Under the pieces are notes generated by a model. It had not been told where the DNA came from, made no database searches, and was given only the letters and a program-made list of their open reading frames with translations. The position numbers and the translations under genes are program-made. From positions 106,330,410-106,394,409 of the forward strand of contig CM063284.1 of the NCBI GenBank assembly GCA_032173965.1: DNA of 64,000 nt, in the 5' to 3' direction. The stretch's first letter is position 1, and each line of letters opens with the position of its first letter. This DNA comes from Sitta carolinensis (lineage: Eukaryota; Chordata; Aves; Passeriformes; Sittidae). Shown here in pieces: positions 27,501-40,007 of this stretch.

Positions 27501-30500
27501 TGAGGTGAAATATTAACTTCAGGCATTGAAGTGGCTCTAAAAAACAGCAATGATAATTTCAGCAGGAACCACACATATTTGGCAATTAACTCGCTTCAAC
27601 CTTCACAGAGGCTTGAACTGAAAAAAATAACCACTGGAAAGTTTCTGCCTGAAGCTTTCAAGCTGTTTAAACTTCATGAAGCCTAAATTCCAATTAGGAA
27701 GTCAAATACATCTCTACTGTATAACAAATAGATGTCTCAATAGTGCTGGGAACAGGATACTCCAAAGTTTTCTGCTGACAATTAAGAGAATTTTTATTCT
27801 CAAGTCTTATAGGACAGCAGTCCCCAGGACTCCTGTAGCCAAGACTACCCTTAAGGAAATCCCTGAAGGAAATTCTGTTCCACATCTCACCAGACTTTAC
27901 GGAGTTTGTGAGGTTTGGCTCTGGATTTTGTGTCACTTGTAACATATGTACAACCCACTGATTGTGAACCAGTGGAACAGTGTAAACCAGCAAGCAGGGA
28001 ACAGAAAGTGACTTCAAAATATGTAAGACACAAATTACTGTGAGGCATAAGAGATTACAAAGTGCTGTGGGAAGCTGCATGGGAAAGGACATAGGATCAA
28101 CACAGCAGAGAGGTGGTGAAGCAAAAATGTGCCTTGCTATTAAAATGTGGGTATGCTGTTCTGGATAGTGATGCCATGCAGTTGTCCCTTCTCTACAGCA
28201 GAAGGAAGGGTGGAAAATGGTGGCTCCTTGTCGTAGTTTGGAAAAAATGAGTTTTTTCTGAACTTCAGTGGTCAAACCAATGAGTGCTCAGGTTTAAAGA
28301 CTGGCACCTGGTGTGGCCACTGAGGACAAGGATCCGCCTCTGAGAACACAAGGGGTTAAAAGCAGAGGGCTCCCCGGAAAGCTCTCTCTTGGTTCCGGTC
28401 CCTGAGGACGGAGGGATCTCCCCTGCCCAGCGGCTGGCTGGGCGGGGGAGGGGAAGCCATGCGGCCTGGGTGAGGTAGGGCCGGAACCTCGGGCACAGAG
28501 GGGGAGAGGAAAGATCCTGTAGGATGGAAGGGTGGAGAAAGTACAAGAACCTGGAAAAGCATCAGACAGCCTTCTTTTCCCTTCCCCCCCACCTCCTTCC
28601 CCCCCCCCCCTCCCCCGGAGAGAGAGACTGAGAAAACCGTGTCTGTGATCTTCGTCACCTTGAAATTTGATATCAACAACTAGACAGCACGGCCGAAGAG
28701 TATGGGGGGGTGGCGCGAGAAGAGTGCCCAGCAGCAAAGATACCGTGAGAGTTCTGGGGAAACAAAGCCCAAGATTTTAACCCTTTTCGTAAATGATGGA
28801 AATTTTATAAATGCTAATCCTTCTGAATTAGAAGAAGAAAGATAGAAAGAACTAAGCAAAGATTATGAAAGTTTGTGTAAGTAGAAGATTGTCAGAGAAC
28901 GCTGAAAAGAATCCTAGGTGGGAGGAGATGATGGAGTGACTTTGGCTGGACTCTTTTGTATAGCCATGGACGGACTCATTTTTTTTTTCCTATAACATAG
29001 AAGCTGTATCTGGGGAGAGGCATTGGCTTGGAGCCAAGAGTGGACAGTATTGTGAACAGAGATGAGAAGTGTCCCAAAATTGAGAAGCTGTCGTTTCTTG
29101 GAACTAACCAAAGCATTTTTAAAAAAGAGAAACCCTAGAAGCAGCTCTGGTCCATGCACAGTGGTGAGAGCACTGGACATGGAGGAAGAGGCCACGATGT
29201 GGTGCAAGAAGGACTCCTATCTCTCCTCAACGAGCTGAGTACTGATTATCGGAAGGGTGGTAATAGACTGAAGATTAATTATCTAAAAGGTGGTAACGTG
29301 ATGGAGAATTTTCAGTTTGTTTTGTTAGGGTGAGAACTGGTGGGGGGGGAGGAAGAGTGTTTTTTTAAAAGTTTCCATGTTCTTCTGTATGTGTCTTCTT
29401 TACCTATTATTAGTAATAAAGTTTTTTTCTGTTGCTTTCTAAATTAGAAACTGTTTTGCTCTGTTTTTGGTCACATCTCACAACAGATACCAGGGACAGT
29501 ATATCGTTATAGGGGCACTGGCCTTGTGCCAACGTCAAACCTTTGACACTCCTCAGGTCAGAAGTTCTATGCTGGGCTCCAGTATATCTGCCAAGTGCTG
29601 TTCCCTGTGCAGTACACGTGGGCAAGTTCCACCTCAGCTGCATGTCTATACAGGCACCAAAGAGTAAAGTAAGATAACTTCCCAGGAGTAGAAGGCACTA
29701 AGAATTTTTGCATTGAACCATAACACAAGATCCTTTGGGATGTGCATGAAATCTGAAGCCAAGGAAGTAGATGCTGCTTTGATAACAAAAGATAGGCCAA
29801 ACTCAGCAACTTGCTGCAGAGGATGGAGTGCTGAGCAGTAGAGCATTCCACTCTGAGAAATGAGTGAGTTCAATAACCCAACATTGCCCATACTTTTAAG
29901 AGTCCAGTAGCTAAGTTTATTCCAGATCTTTTGCCCTGCTGTGAAGGGCTTTCAGTCATGGAGATTTGAAGATATTTAGTGCAACTTAAGAGATAAAAAA
30001 GTGAAACAGTGAATTATAATACCTAAAAGATTAATTCCACAATTAACACCCATTTATTTCAAAAAATAAAGAGCACTTTGCACCTTACTGCTGATGCTTC
30101 AGACATTCTGCAGAGGCAGTACATTTAGCTGCATGAATTACCCTTACCTTACATTGCTTGGATTTTCCTCTGAATCCCACATATCTACAAAGACACTAGA
30201 TTATAAACTGTAGGAGAGCAGCTGAGATGTTTGTTTCTCCATCTAACCATTCCTTTCCCCTTCCTGTAGTGTACAGTGCCATCTACTACATATGTACTGA
30301 AGGTGGGCCAATGGAAATAGAAGTGGGAAGCTACCACAGAGGTAAAATTCTAATGAAGAGAACAAGAAAAATATCTGGGCTAGATAAATATTCATTAGTG
30401 CCAGCAGTTAGACCTCACCTTCAAGAAAAATAGATTTTATCTACCTACAGAATACCTAATTGCTAGTTACTTGTAGTGTGGATAGACCACACTTGGAAAA

Positions 30501-33500
30501 ACGTAACAAAAACCTATACACATTGGAAATTATTTAACAATCATTCTCAATATCCCCTTTCAACAGAAAATCCAGATACAAATCAGAAAATCCCTATCAG
30601 GAAATATTTTTGCCATTAGTTAGCATAAAAGTATCTTTTTCCCCCTCTTGAAAAAATATTTAATTTGGTAAAAGTTTGGGGGTGAAAGACATGATTTAAA
30701 AATCAAAATAAGATCTATGGGAAACATATTTATGTTGTCCTGTGAGACTTATGCCAATATACAGTGAACTTTTGCTACTGAAAATAATGGAATGCTTGTT
30801 AAAGCTTTTCCTTTTTACCCAAAACAGCATTCTGCCAAATAACAAGATATACAGGCAAATAAATCCACGTAGACCCATATACTTCTGAAGACTAATACTT
30901 AGTAATCGTTGCAAACTGCAAGTTTGGGCTAATCTGAGTACAGCAGCATTCGAGAGATGCTATGTATCAACGCTTTGCTACACTGGGTAAACATTATTTT
31001 ACTGGTGACTGGAAACGCTCATAATCAGAATGCACTCGCTCAAGGAAACATACTTTCAGCACATTTGAATCTCAGGCCATCAAGTGCATGTCCACAGACA
31101 TGAAATGATTTAATTTTGCAATTCTACTGGCTAATGGCAGCAGAAACTAGTGTAAGCATGGCTTTACATACTACCAAGTTTTTAACTGAGATTATAGGCT
31201 GGTAGTCAATTGAATCCCTTACTTTGAAAATATTTACATTACTTGTTTTAGAGACGTTACCTGGCACAGCAGCTGCTATGAAACCTGTAGAAGTACAGGA
31301 ATGGAAAATCCAAGGCACTGAAGAGATCACCTGAGGGACAAAGAAATACACTCAGTAGGTGGGAAAAAAATCACCCACTGTTACAAGCAATGCAACAGCA
31401 ATTACATGAACATTACTAGTTTAACATTCCTTTGAGCCTTTACAGCTGGCTGACTTTTCATTTATGATGCTTTCCACATTTCTGGTGTGTTTAATGATTT
31501 CTCTCTGACCTTGCTTTTAGCCAGTTCTTGCCTTTGGTTGAAAAAGGGAAAAAGGATATCTAAGAGTATTCTTTGCCAGTAATCAGAAGGTCCTGCTTTT
31601 AAGCAACAGTTGCCAGTGGACAGACATGTGTCATATCCACTTCTTTTATTACACAGCATGTGGTTGCTCCTACTGAAACAACAGGAAACACAGACATGTG
31701 GTAGCTGCTTCCCCCTCTGGCATTTAAATTCTGTAACACAAAGCATGTTGAGAGGTTTAAACAGTTCTCCTAAGTCTAAGTAGAGCTCTTGAGTACTTGC
31801 AAGGTTCCTGGGCCTTGGTTGCTCTTGGTGGTAATTCCAGGAGTTCTCTGGCCTTCAGGCTCTGCAGATCTGCATGAAGCTCCATCTTTCACTTTTTGAA
31901 ATGCAGGACTGTTTGAGTTAACATGTATGTCTATCCTGGTGTGGGTTTCCTATATACACAATCTGCACCACCAGGAAAAAGGGGAAATTTATGTTTATTT
32001 AAATGCTTCCTTCTTTGGAACACACCAGAAGGTAGGAATATTAAGCACCATAAAATAATAAATTTCTCCATTTTTTCCACCTGATGTGCTGCTACTTCAA
32101 ACCCTTGGGCCCATGGGCCCAAGAAATGGGATCCATGTTATGAAAGCTACAAAGCAAAAAACTCATTTCTATATGGGCTGCTGGGATATTGCTCTGAGGA
32201 GGACATGTTGACTTACAGAATCATTGTTTTTTACCAGGCACCACCTCAAAAACTGTTCTTTGTTGTCTGTCCCATACTGCTTGTTTGCAAAGGACAACTA
32301 AGGATGGTATTGGGAAATACCATGCAACTTACACCAAGTTATATACCCTTCTCTCCTCTTCCTACATGATAACATATATTGGTCATATTTAGGGCTAAAA
32401 TCTTAAGGGTTTGGTCTCTGAACACATGCATAAAAGCAAAAGCAACATGGAAACCTAAAAAAGGAAGAATTCACTTTACCTGCTGGATGGGATGCAGAGG
32501 CCAACAGCACTACACTAAAAAAAAATTAAAAAATAATTTGATACTACAGAATCAAAAAATAATTTGAATTAATAATTTGAATATTTTGAATTATTGAAAT
32601 AAAAAATAATTTGATACTACAGATACTACAGACATGGGCTGAGGATTACAAATTGACAGTTTAGTGCTTGTTTTTTCATGGTGAAACTTAGGCCATTTAA
32701 GTAGAATAATGAGATACAAGTATCAATTAAAAGAAAACAAAAGTTGATTGGAAAGGAATGTCTGGGGTAACCTAATAAAATTTCTGACCTGAAGCAGGAC
32801 TATCACGAATATTTCATCATGCATAATTCTGTCTCAAAAAGGCATGTCTCAAAAACCTACCAGCATAGAGGTTCTACCCTCCTAGCAAAGAAGTGTCTCC
32901 TGCTGTCCCATTTTTAAACCACCAAAGTTGCAATGTATGGTTGCTGTTCCTTATTATGCTGAATATTGCATTTAGACAAGTTTAAAAACACAAGAAAATA
33001 AAACCAAGTACCAGCTCAAATGATTCACACTTTTCTGATACAAGTGAACAAGAAAACCAGCTGTGACCAGTTCTTGATCTGAAGTATTATCACTTAAGTT
33101 TTCTTTCTTACAAAGTCCTCCCCCCTTTGAATTTGCAGTGTAGGTTGTACACAGCCTTTTACAGTGTTACTGATTTTTCTTGTAAATTTCTCATCTTGTT
33201 TTTTGCAAATCTTTCATTCCAGATTGCTTTTAAGGTTACAAGACTACAGAAACATTCTGGGGTGCTATGAGATGGGTTAAGCATGCACATCTGTAGAACT
33301 ACAATTTCTTCCAGTTACCAACAACATATATCTGTGACAAACACTAAGGACAAGTGGAAGAAGAAGAAAATACTATCTCAAGAGTTTTCTTCTTGATAAG
33401 CAGCAAGCACTGCTTAAAAAGTAAAGAGGTAAAAAGACATTTATTAATGTTATGAATGCTCAGGCATTCCAGGCCAACTCCCTTTTTCAGTATTAGCACA

Positions 33501-35621
33501 ACTGCCATTTCCAAACCTGTTCACTCACAACTGGTCCCAGCTCTTTATATGACCAAGCTTCCATGCTTGGTGACCTGCCATTGGCAAACTTTGATGAAAT
33601 GCAGCATCATTCACAAAGTCACCTGCAGCAAAAGGAACTGCAAAGAGCTTGAAAATCCCACTGCCAAAGAAGCTCTGGGGAAAGTTTGTCACTGAAATCA
33701 GCTGTGGAGCATAATAGGCTGAAGGAGGGAGGTGTTTATGAGGGACAGACAGGAAGGTGTTTTAGGCTTCACATTATATAAGTCTTTGAAAGGCATCACA
33801 TGGTACAGCATGTTCACATCCTCAATATTTATACAGGTTTTTAAAAGATGTTATTGCCACATAGGTATTAAACAAAGCAAAGCAGACCACTTACAATAGG
33901 TAATTTGCCCTACCCCTCCTCCCTGTAAAGGGATGCCAATTCACAACAAACAGGCCAAATTCCTCAGTTTCCTGGCAAAGAGAGAAAAGGAAACAGTGGT
34001 CTACAGCTTTTGACTGAATAACAGAGAAAACAGGAGACTGACAGGGTAAGTGAAACTGTGTCAACAGTGATGAGAAGTAGGGCTAAACTATGTTTCTCCA
34101 CTTGCTTTTTGAATTATTACATTTTAAACAAAAACCCACTGAGGTTAGGAAATAGTCAGAGAGAAACTTCCTTCTGCATCCGAGTGGAATTGATAACCCC
34201 TAACAGACACTCCAGGTTTTGGTCTAAACAAAATAACAGGAGAAAACAAAACCTTAATTGTGAAGTGCAGGGCAGGTTAAGGCTAATGGATTAGATGGCA
34301 TTACAGCTGCTCTGTAGCTCTGCTCTGAATGAAGCATCAGTAAAAAAGACATGATGATGATGTAAAACCAGATTAGGGATTCAGAGGTTTCTAGTGGGAC
34401 AGCCTGGATATGAGACTGCAGCGAAAACAAATTCCCTGTGCTGGATTTCTCTGCTCTTCTTTTTTTCCCCCTGTACTCAATACTGAGGGCTGGGTCACTC
34501 GTGCTTTCCTTTCTGGCTAAAAAGAGATTTTGTCAGCAAGAACAGCAATTTATGCCTGCAAAGCTGCTCTCCCCTATTGCGGAATATCTACTGCAGCATT
34601 TTTAATTCACAAAAGTGTCAGATTAGCAGCTCTTCCAGAAGCCAGATGTAGTTTTGCTGCATAGAGTAGAGCCTTTACCTCATACCTTTGTCAGTTCCAT
34701 TTATTCACCATCTGAAATTCTCCTGTATCTGTTTTCTCCTTACCAATGGCCGCTAGGCCATCTGGGCACACCTTTGTGAACAAATTTCAGACAGGGACAG
34801 ATATTGGGATGTACCAAAACTTTCTTGCAGGTTCTTCACAAGAAGTAAAAAAATCTCTATCTGCTTCAGCATAAAGAGAAAGCCCAAGAGGAGCTAGAAC
34901 CTGCTTCTAAGACATCTTTCTCCACACACCAGGCAGGCATTACTACCCCTCCCCTCATGCTACCCCTCACCAGCTGAGGGGGAGAAATCTGGCTCCTCCT
35001 TTGATAAAAAAGCGAGGGAACAGAAAGGAATAAAAGAAAATGTAAGATTAAAAGAAAAAAAAAACAACCTAGGAAGTAGAACACTAATGCAGAAGTCAGA
35101 GTATAAAGAAATACAATACTGCAGTTTAAAAAATGGGGTGGTATCAAGAGGGTTGGGGGATTAGAGGCAGGATCTTGGAAGTACATTGACTCTCTTCTCT
35201 TCTTCCCTGCCCTAAATGCTTAAACACAACGGAGAGGGATGAACTGGATGGGGTTGGGCACTCAGAAGCAACATTACCCCTCCCTTGTTTGCATAGCATA
35301 TTACCCCTCCTTTCTCTGCTTTCCCTCCTACACTTGTTCCTGGCCTGACTCCCTTTTAAAAAGCCATTGAATAATTGTGTTGGAAGTGATGAAGTGAAAA
35401 GAATGCCAGACTTTCAACATCAGCAAATATTTCTTCAGATCTGTTTAATACAGGAAAGTTCCCATTCATGTACATTTACTTAGGGTATTCTTTTCTCCCA
35501 AACTGTTCCAGATTTTAAAACAAGAAACAATGCATGGTGTATAAGGACAGCATATGTTAGGAGACTGCTCATTTCAGTTGCACTTCTAGAAGCAGCCAGC
35601 AGAGCCTTCTCTTTTATATAT

Positions 35622-35655
<34 letters not shown>

Positions 35656-38600
35656 TCTAACTTATTGGTAGATTCTAACATCCAGTAATTTGTGGCAGAT
35701 CTTTTAATCTGCTCAATGCAGGCAGTCTCTACAGTCAGTAGAGTACAACTGTGCTTTCATACTGAACTGAGAAACACTTTGAACAGCCTCTATTACAATA
35801 ATCCTATGTATTTTTCCTGTGTATTAGGAAAAATTTCTTCACTAAAAGGCTTTGGAATCAAGCATTGGAATAGGTTGCCCAGGGCAGTGTCTGAGTCACC
35901 ATCCTTAGAGGTATTTAAGAGACATGTAATGCTTAGGGACAAGGTTCAGTGGTGGGCTTGGTAGTGTTTGGTTAATGTACCCAAAGACCTTAAAGCTATT
36001 CTCCAACCTAAAAGATCAGATGATTCTAAACACTATCTGGCTGTGGCCACACTGCTGCCTGTCAGCTGTCTGATCTAGGTTAGAAATAAGGAGTTTTAAA
36101 GACTTATTGATAATAGTGTTAAGAGGAGAAAGTTGCTGATACCACACTACATAGTTCCTTCATAAATCATAGAATCATACAATCAAGTGTGAGACCTCCA
36201 ATACACATTAAACTGTCCCATCCTGGAGGTGGAACTGGGATCCTGTGATGACTGCCAGAACAGTCCTTGAGAAGGTCTAAGAAGAGGAAGTAGCATATAC
36301 CTTAACACCTTCTAAATCACAAAATTTAGTGCTGGGCACCCTCTGACAGTGATAATCCAAGTCTACAGTAATTCTGACTCAGAGCTGCCTGTGAGGAGTT
36401 AGTGCTCATTCAGAGAACATTCCTTTAGTCAGTGATATTTAAATGTAGTTTTGATTGTTTTTTACAGAAAGTAAGTTCGTGAAGTAAAACTGTGTGTACA
36501 CAGCTCCACACAGCTCACAAGCACACTGAACAGCTTCTTCCTGATTTGGGGATTTGCAGTTATCTCAGTGATCTCTGAGATAACTACACATCCAGAGGTC
36601 TCACACAGAGACAAACCCTGGCAATGCCTCCTGCTGCAAAAAGGATTTTAGCCCCATTAAATGTCATGGCGTCATGCGGATGAGGAGAGAGCTTCTGCCA
36701 AATTTTATACCCTTTCAAACATCATTAGCTATTTTGACAAAACTCTAAAAGAATTCAGATGTCACTTATCCTCTTGTCTGTGGTACTGCTTGTTTTCCCT
36801 AGGCAAGATGAGATGCAAATGCTATGGATTGTGAGCTCCTCTAACACATAGATATATATACACATACAGACACATAGACACATAGATGAACACACACACC
36901 AAGCCAAACAAATAAGCATCCTGTTTGCCACCTCCTTTAAGCCACCTGTTTTCTAGCAGTTTGCTTTGCACCATCATCTTGTAAGCTATGCTGACCTTTA
37001 AGCATCTTCTTGGGGAAAAACTTTGGAATCTGTGACAACAAATTTTTGCTCTTAAACAGGTACTGAAAATATCCATCTTCCAATTTTCATAAATCCATTG
37101 TTGGATTGTTTGTTATTTTGTTTTCTAGTAAAAGAACAGTTTTAAATACATATACCACTGCATCTCACAGTTTCTTACTGAGAAGTTTCTCCCTTTCAAA
37201 AGCTTCCAAATTAATTATCATACTTTCCACATTATGTGGAACTCCTGCTCTCTGCTGGACACAAGTTCACAGACTTCAAAGGACCAAGATCATGAACTAA
37301 CAGAGAAGCAACCCAGCCCTGACTTTTCAATCCAAGCTGAAAAATTCAGACCTTCGGCTAAAATCTGAATTTAAAGGTTCAGGCCTAGATGCAATTTCCA
37401 ACTAAAATGAAAACTGAGAGATAGTCAGGCAGCTACCAAATGAAAACCAATTGATTTTACTGCTTGATTCATGATTTCCCTTCAACAGAGAGGGGTAGCT
37501 ACATCTCATTCCAGTCTTGATATGTTGTTTCTGCATGTGGCAGCATATTTGCACATTCCATTACTAATTCTTCCAAAGTTTCAATAAACACACCTACCTT
37601 CTTTGTGTAAAATTGATTTGCTTTGCATTTCATAGTAGATGTAAAACAACAACTGACTTAAACAAGAACCTACTTCAAGCAAAATTATATGCAGGTATTC
37701 TCCATTAATGGTACCCTGGTGAATCACAAATGCAAAAGCAGAGGCCTGCATTACTTTCTTATGGAAATAGGGGATTTGACTGAACTAAGACAGAAAGAGA
37801 TACACAGTGTTATCATATTGATGATGCTCACAAGATAAATGGGAATTGAAGGGAAGCAACAGTCCTACACTGGTGTTCCTCGTGTACTTCTATCAAGGAT
37901 CTTTCATGTGGTCAGATAAGAGAACATATCCATCTAATCAAATAGACTAGCACAGCTTCCCTTTTGCTATGCTTATTCCCAACTTCTGTTCCCTCTTTCA
38001 TTCCTTCTGATCACAGAAATAATTTGTTTGGATTTATTATTCATAATTCATAGTGTTCCCAAATAACTTTAGGTATGAACCCAAAAGAAAAGAGGCCAAC
38101 ATATATTAGAGGTGATTTTGGATGGAAGAGAATTGAATCAAGTCTCTAGATGCCTTACTTGAAATAAAGCCTCACAAAAACCCAGCAGAAGCCATGTACA
38201 CAGAACGTCATGGTTTGTGGCTCCTTGAAGAAAGGTCTGGATTTCAAAAAGCAGGGGAATCTAGTCAGTGACTCAGACTCTTTCACTAGCTACCAAATAA
38301 CAAGCCACTCTTATATCTCCAAATCAGAAAAACAACTGAAAGTCAGAATTACTCAATCCCACTTACGGCACTCTGAACAATCAGTTACTGCTCGTGATCT
38401 TTGCACACAGCACTTTTGTAATCACTATCTCCTCTTCTGGCAATTTTGTATAAGTATTATTTTCTGAAGTAGGGTATTGCTAGGGAGTTACTGTGTAAAT
38501 ATTATTTCTGGAAGTGATAGATCACTTGTGCACGTGGTGATTTAAAAATTCATAATTAACACCTCGTTACCTCCTCAGATGTATATTGGCATGTCCATCT

Positions 38601-39951
38601 ATGACTAGAGCAAAAAAATTTCAGCTGTTAAGTCATTCAGCTTAGCACTGTTCTTTCAGTGAATGTCCTGCTAAATAAATGTATTTAAGTAGTGGTAGCT
38701 ATGAGTTTCTTCAACAAGACATGGCTGAAAATGAAAACATATACCACAAAACCAGCTATGGTGTATCTAAGACTTATTCATTTTACCTGAATACATAGTT
38801 GATGTACTGTTGATCCAGATCACTGGGAGAGGAGGGAAAGAAAAAAAGGTGGTTTTTTTAGCAATGCATTTCATTTGGTATAACAGATCAGTATATTAAG
38901 CAGTAATGCTGTAATAATATATTATATTAATTTACATAATATATAAAATGGTTAATATTGGGTAATACTAACATTATATTATAATTATATACATTATAAA
39001 CAAAATATAGTAAAAATTTTATCAACACCAATCAAGGTGGAAAACTGTTTTGAAATAAATAAATTTATTCATGCATGTATATTATACATCATATGCAGTG
39101 TCAACATATCCATCTCCATCCATACAGAAAACTGCAGATTACAGACACTGTGAACATGCAATACCACCTGATTCTATTCTATTGTGTGGTTGCAGTTCTG
39201 ACTTGCACATGAGGTTATACAAGGTTTCAAGCTGTTTAAGGTATTTAGCCATTCCCATCCTGTGGTAAGTCACCAGTTGCTGAACACTTTTGAGACTGTC
39301 ACAAAGGGAGATACTGACAGATTCAAACCATGCAGCTTTCCATGCGAACACATACTAACATTTCCTCTTAACACCTGTGCCAGTAATTAGGGGTTCTTTT
39401 TTCAGAGTGGAGTCATCACCCTTGCATAATACACTGTTTAAAACTAATTCAATGTTCCAGTTAGCAGTATAACTATCAATAACCACATGCTGTTGTTACC
39501 AACAATAAATAAGGCTCGTCTTGCAAGAGAAGTCATTAATGATTAACCAGGAGTGGCCCAGCTCCTGCTGATCATGCAGAACTCCCTGATCACAGTCATC
39601 TCTCTTAATAAAAGAGTAAGAAAACATATTACCTTAAAGATCCAGGTTTCCACAACTTGTGAAATACTTTGTAAGCCCCTGTAATTGAAATGATGTGTAA
39701 TTGCCATATCGTGTAATCATTCTGACAAACAACTGCTTGTTTGGCCTTGATACTAGCAGACATGGAACCCCTCTGAATTACAGTTTAGCAGCACAGCACA
39801 AAGGATTCCTAAACCATGAGTAAAATGAACCTTTTGCTTCAAAATAATAGTTTTCAAAGTGTTATCAGCTCAGAGCACAGTCATGCTTTGTGGTTCTGCT
39901 AGTCCTTCTGAGTACAAGACATCTTCTAGCTCACAGCAAAAACAAAGGAGA

Positions 39952-40007
<56 letters not shown>

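Larger units (their letters stand above)
27249..31260 (-). other. TMEM241: TMEM241 intron 12
   Basis: The intron is 4012 bp. About a third of it is the LTR-like block at 28229-29485. A 193-codon minus-strand frame (27694-28275) runs up to that block but matches no family I know. Confidence 0.85.
32515..38786 (-). other. TMEM241: TMEM241 intron 10
   Basis: The intron is 6272 bp. It holds a duplicated AT-rich block near its 3' splice site (32516-32631), an ATTT microsatellite (35624-35653), a CR1 fragment (35825-36021) and a CA/TA-rich tract (36843-36898). The rest is unremarkable. Confidence 0.85.

Noticed and set aside
31350..31400. Hydrophobic minus-strand frame (VIAVALLVTVG) ending at a gt, just upstream of exon 12
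   Set aside because: The intron to exon 12 would be only about 30 bp, and it does not match the expected residues.
36795..36830. Minus-strand frame reading IAFASHLA, resembling the VVLLAFASHPT exon of TMEM241
   Set aside because: It has a stop directly after, no GT donor and a wrong phase. The real exon 11 is at 32480-32514, with correct splice sites and a better match.
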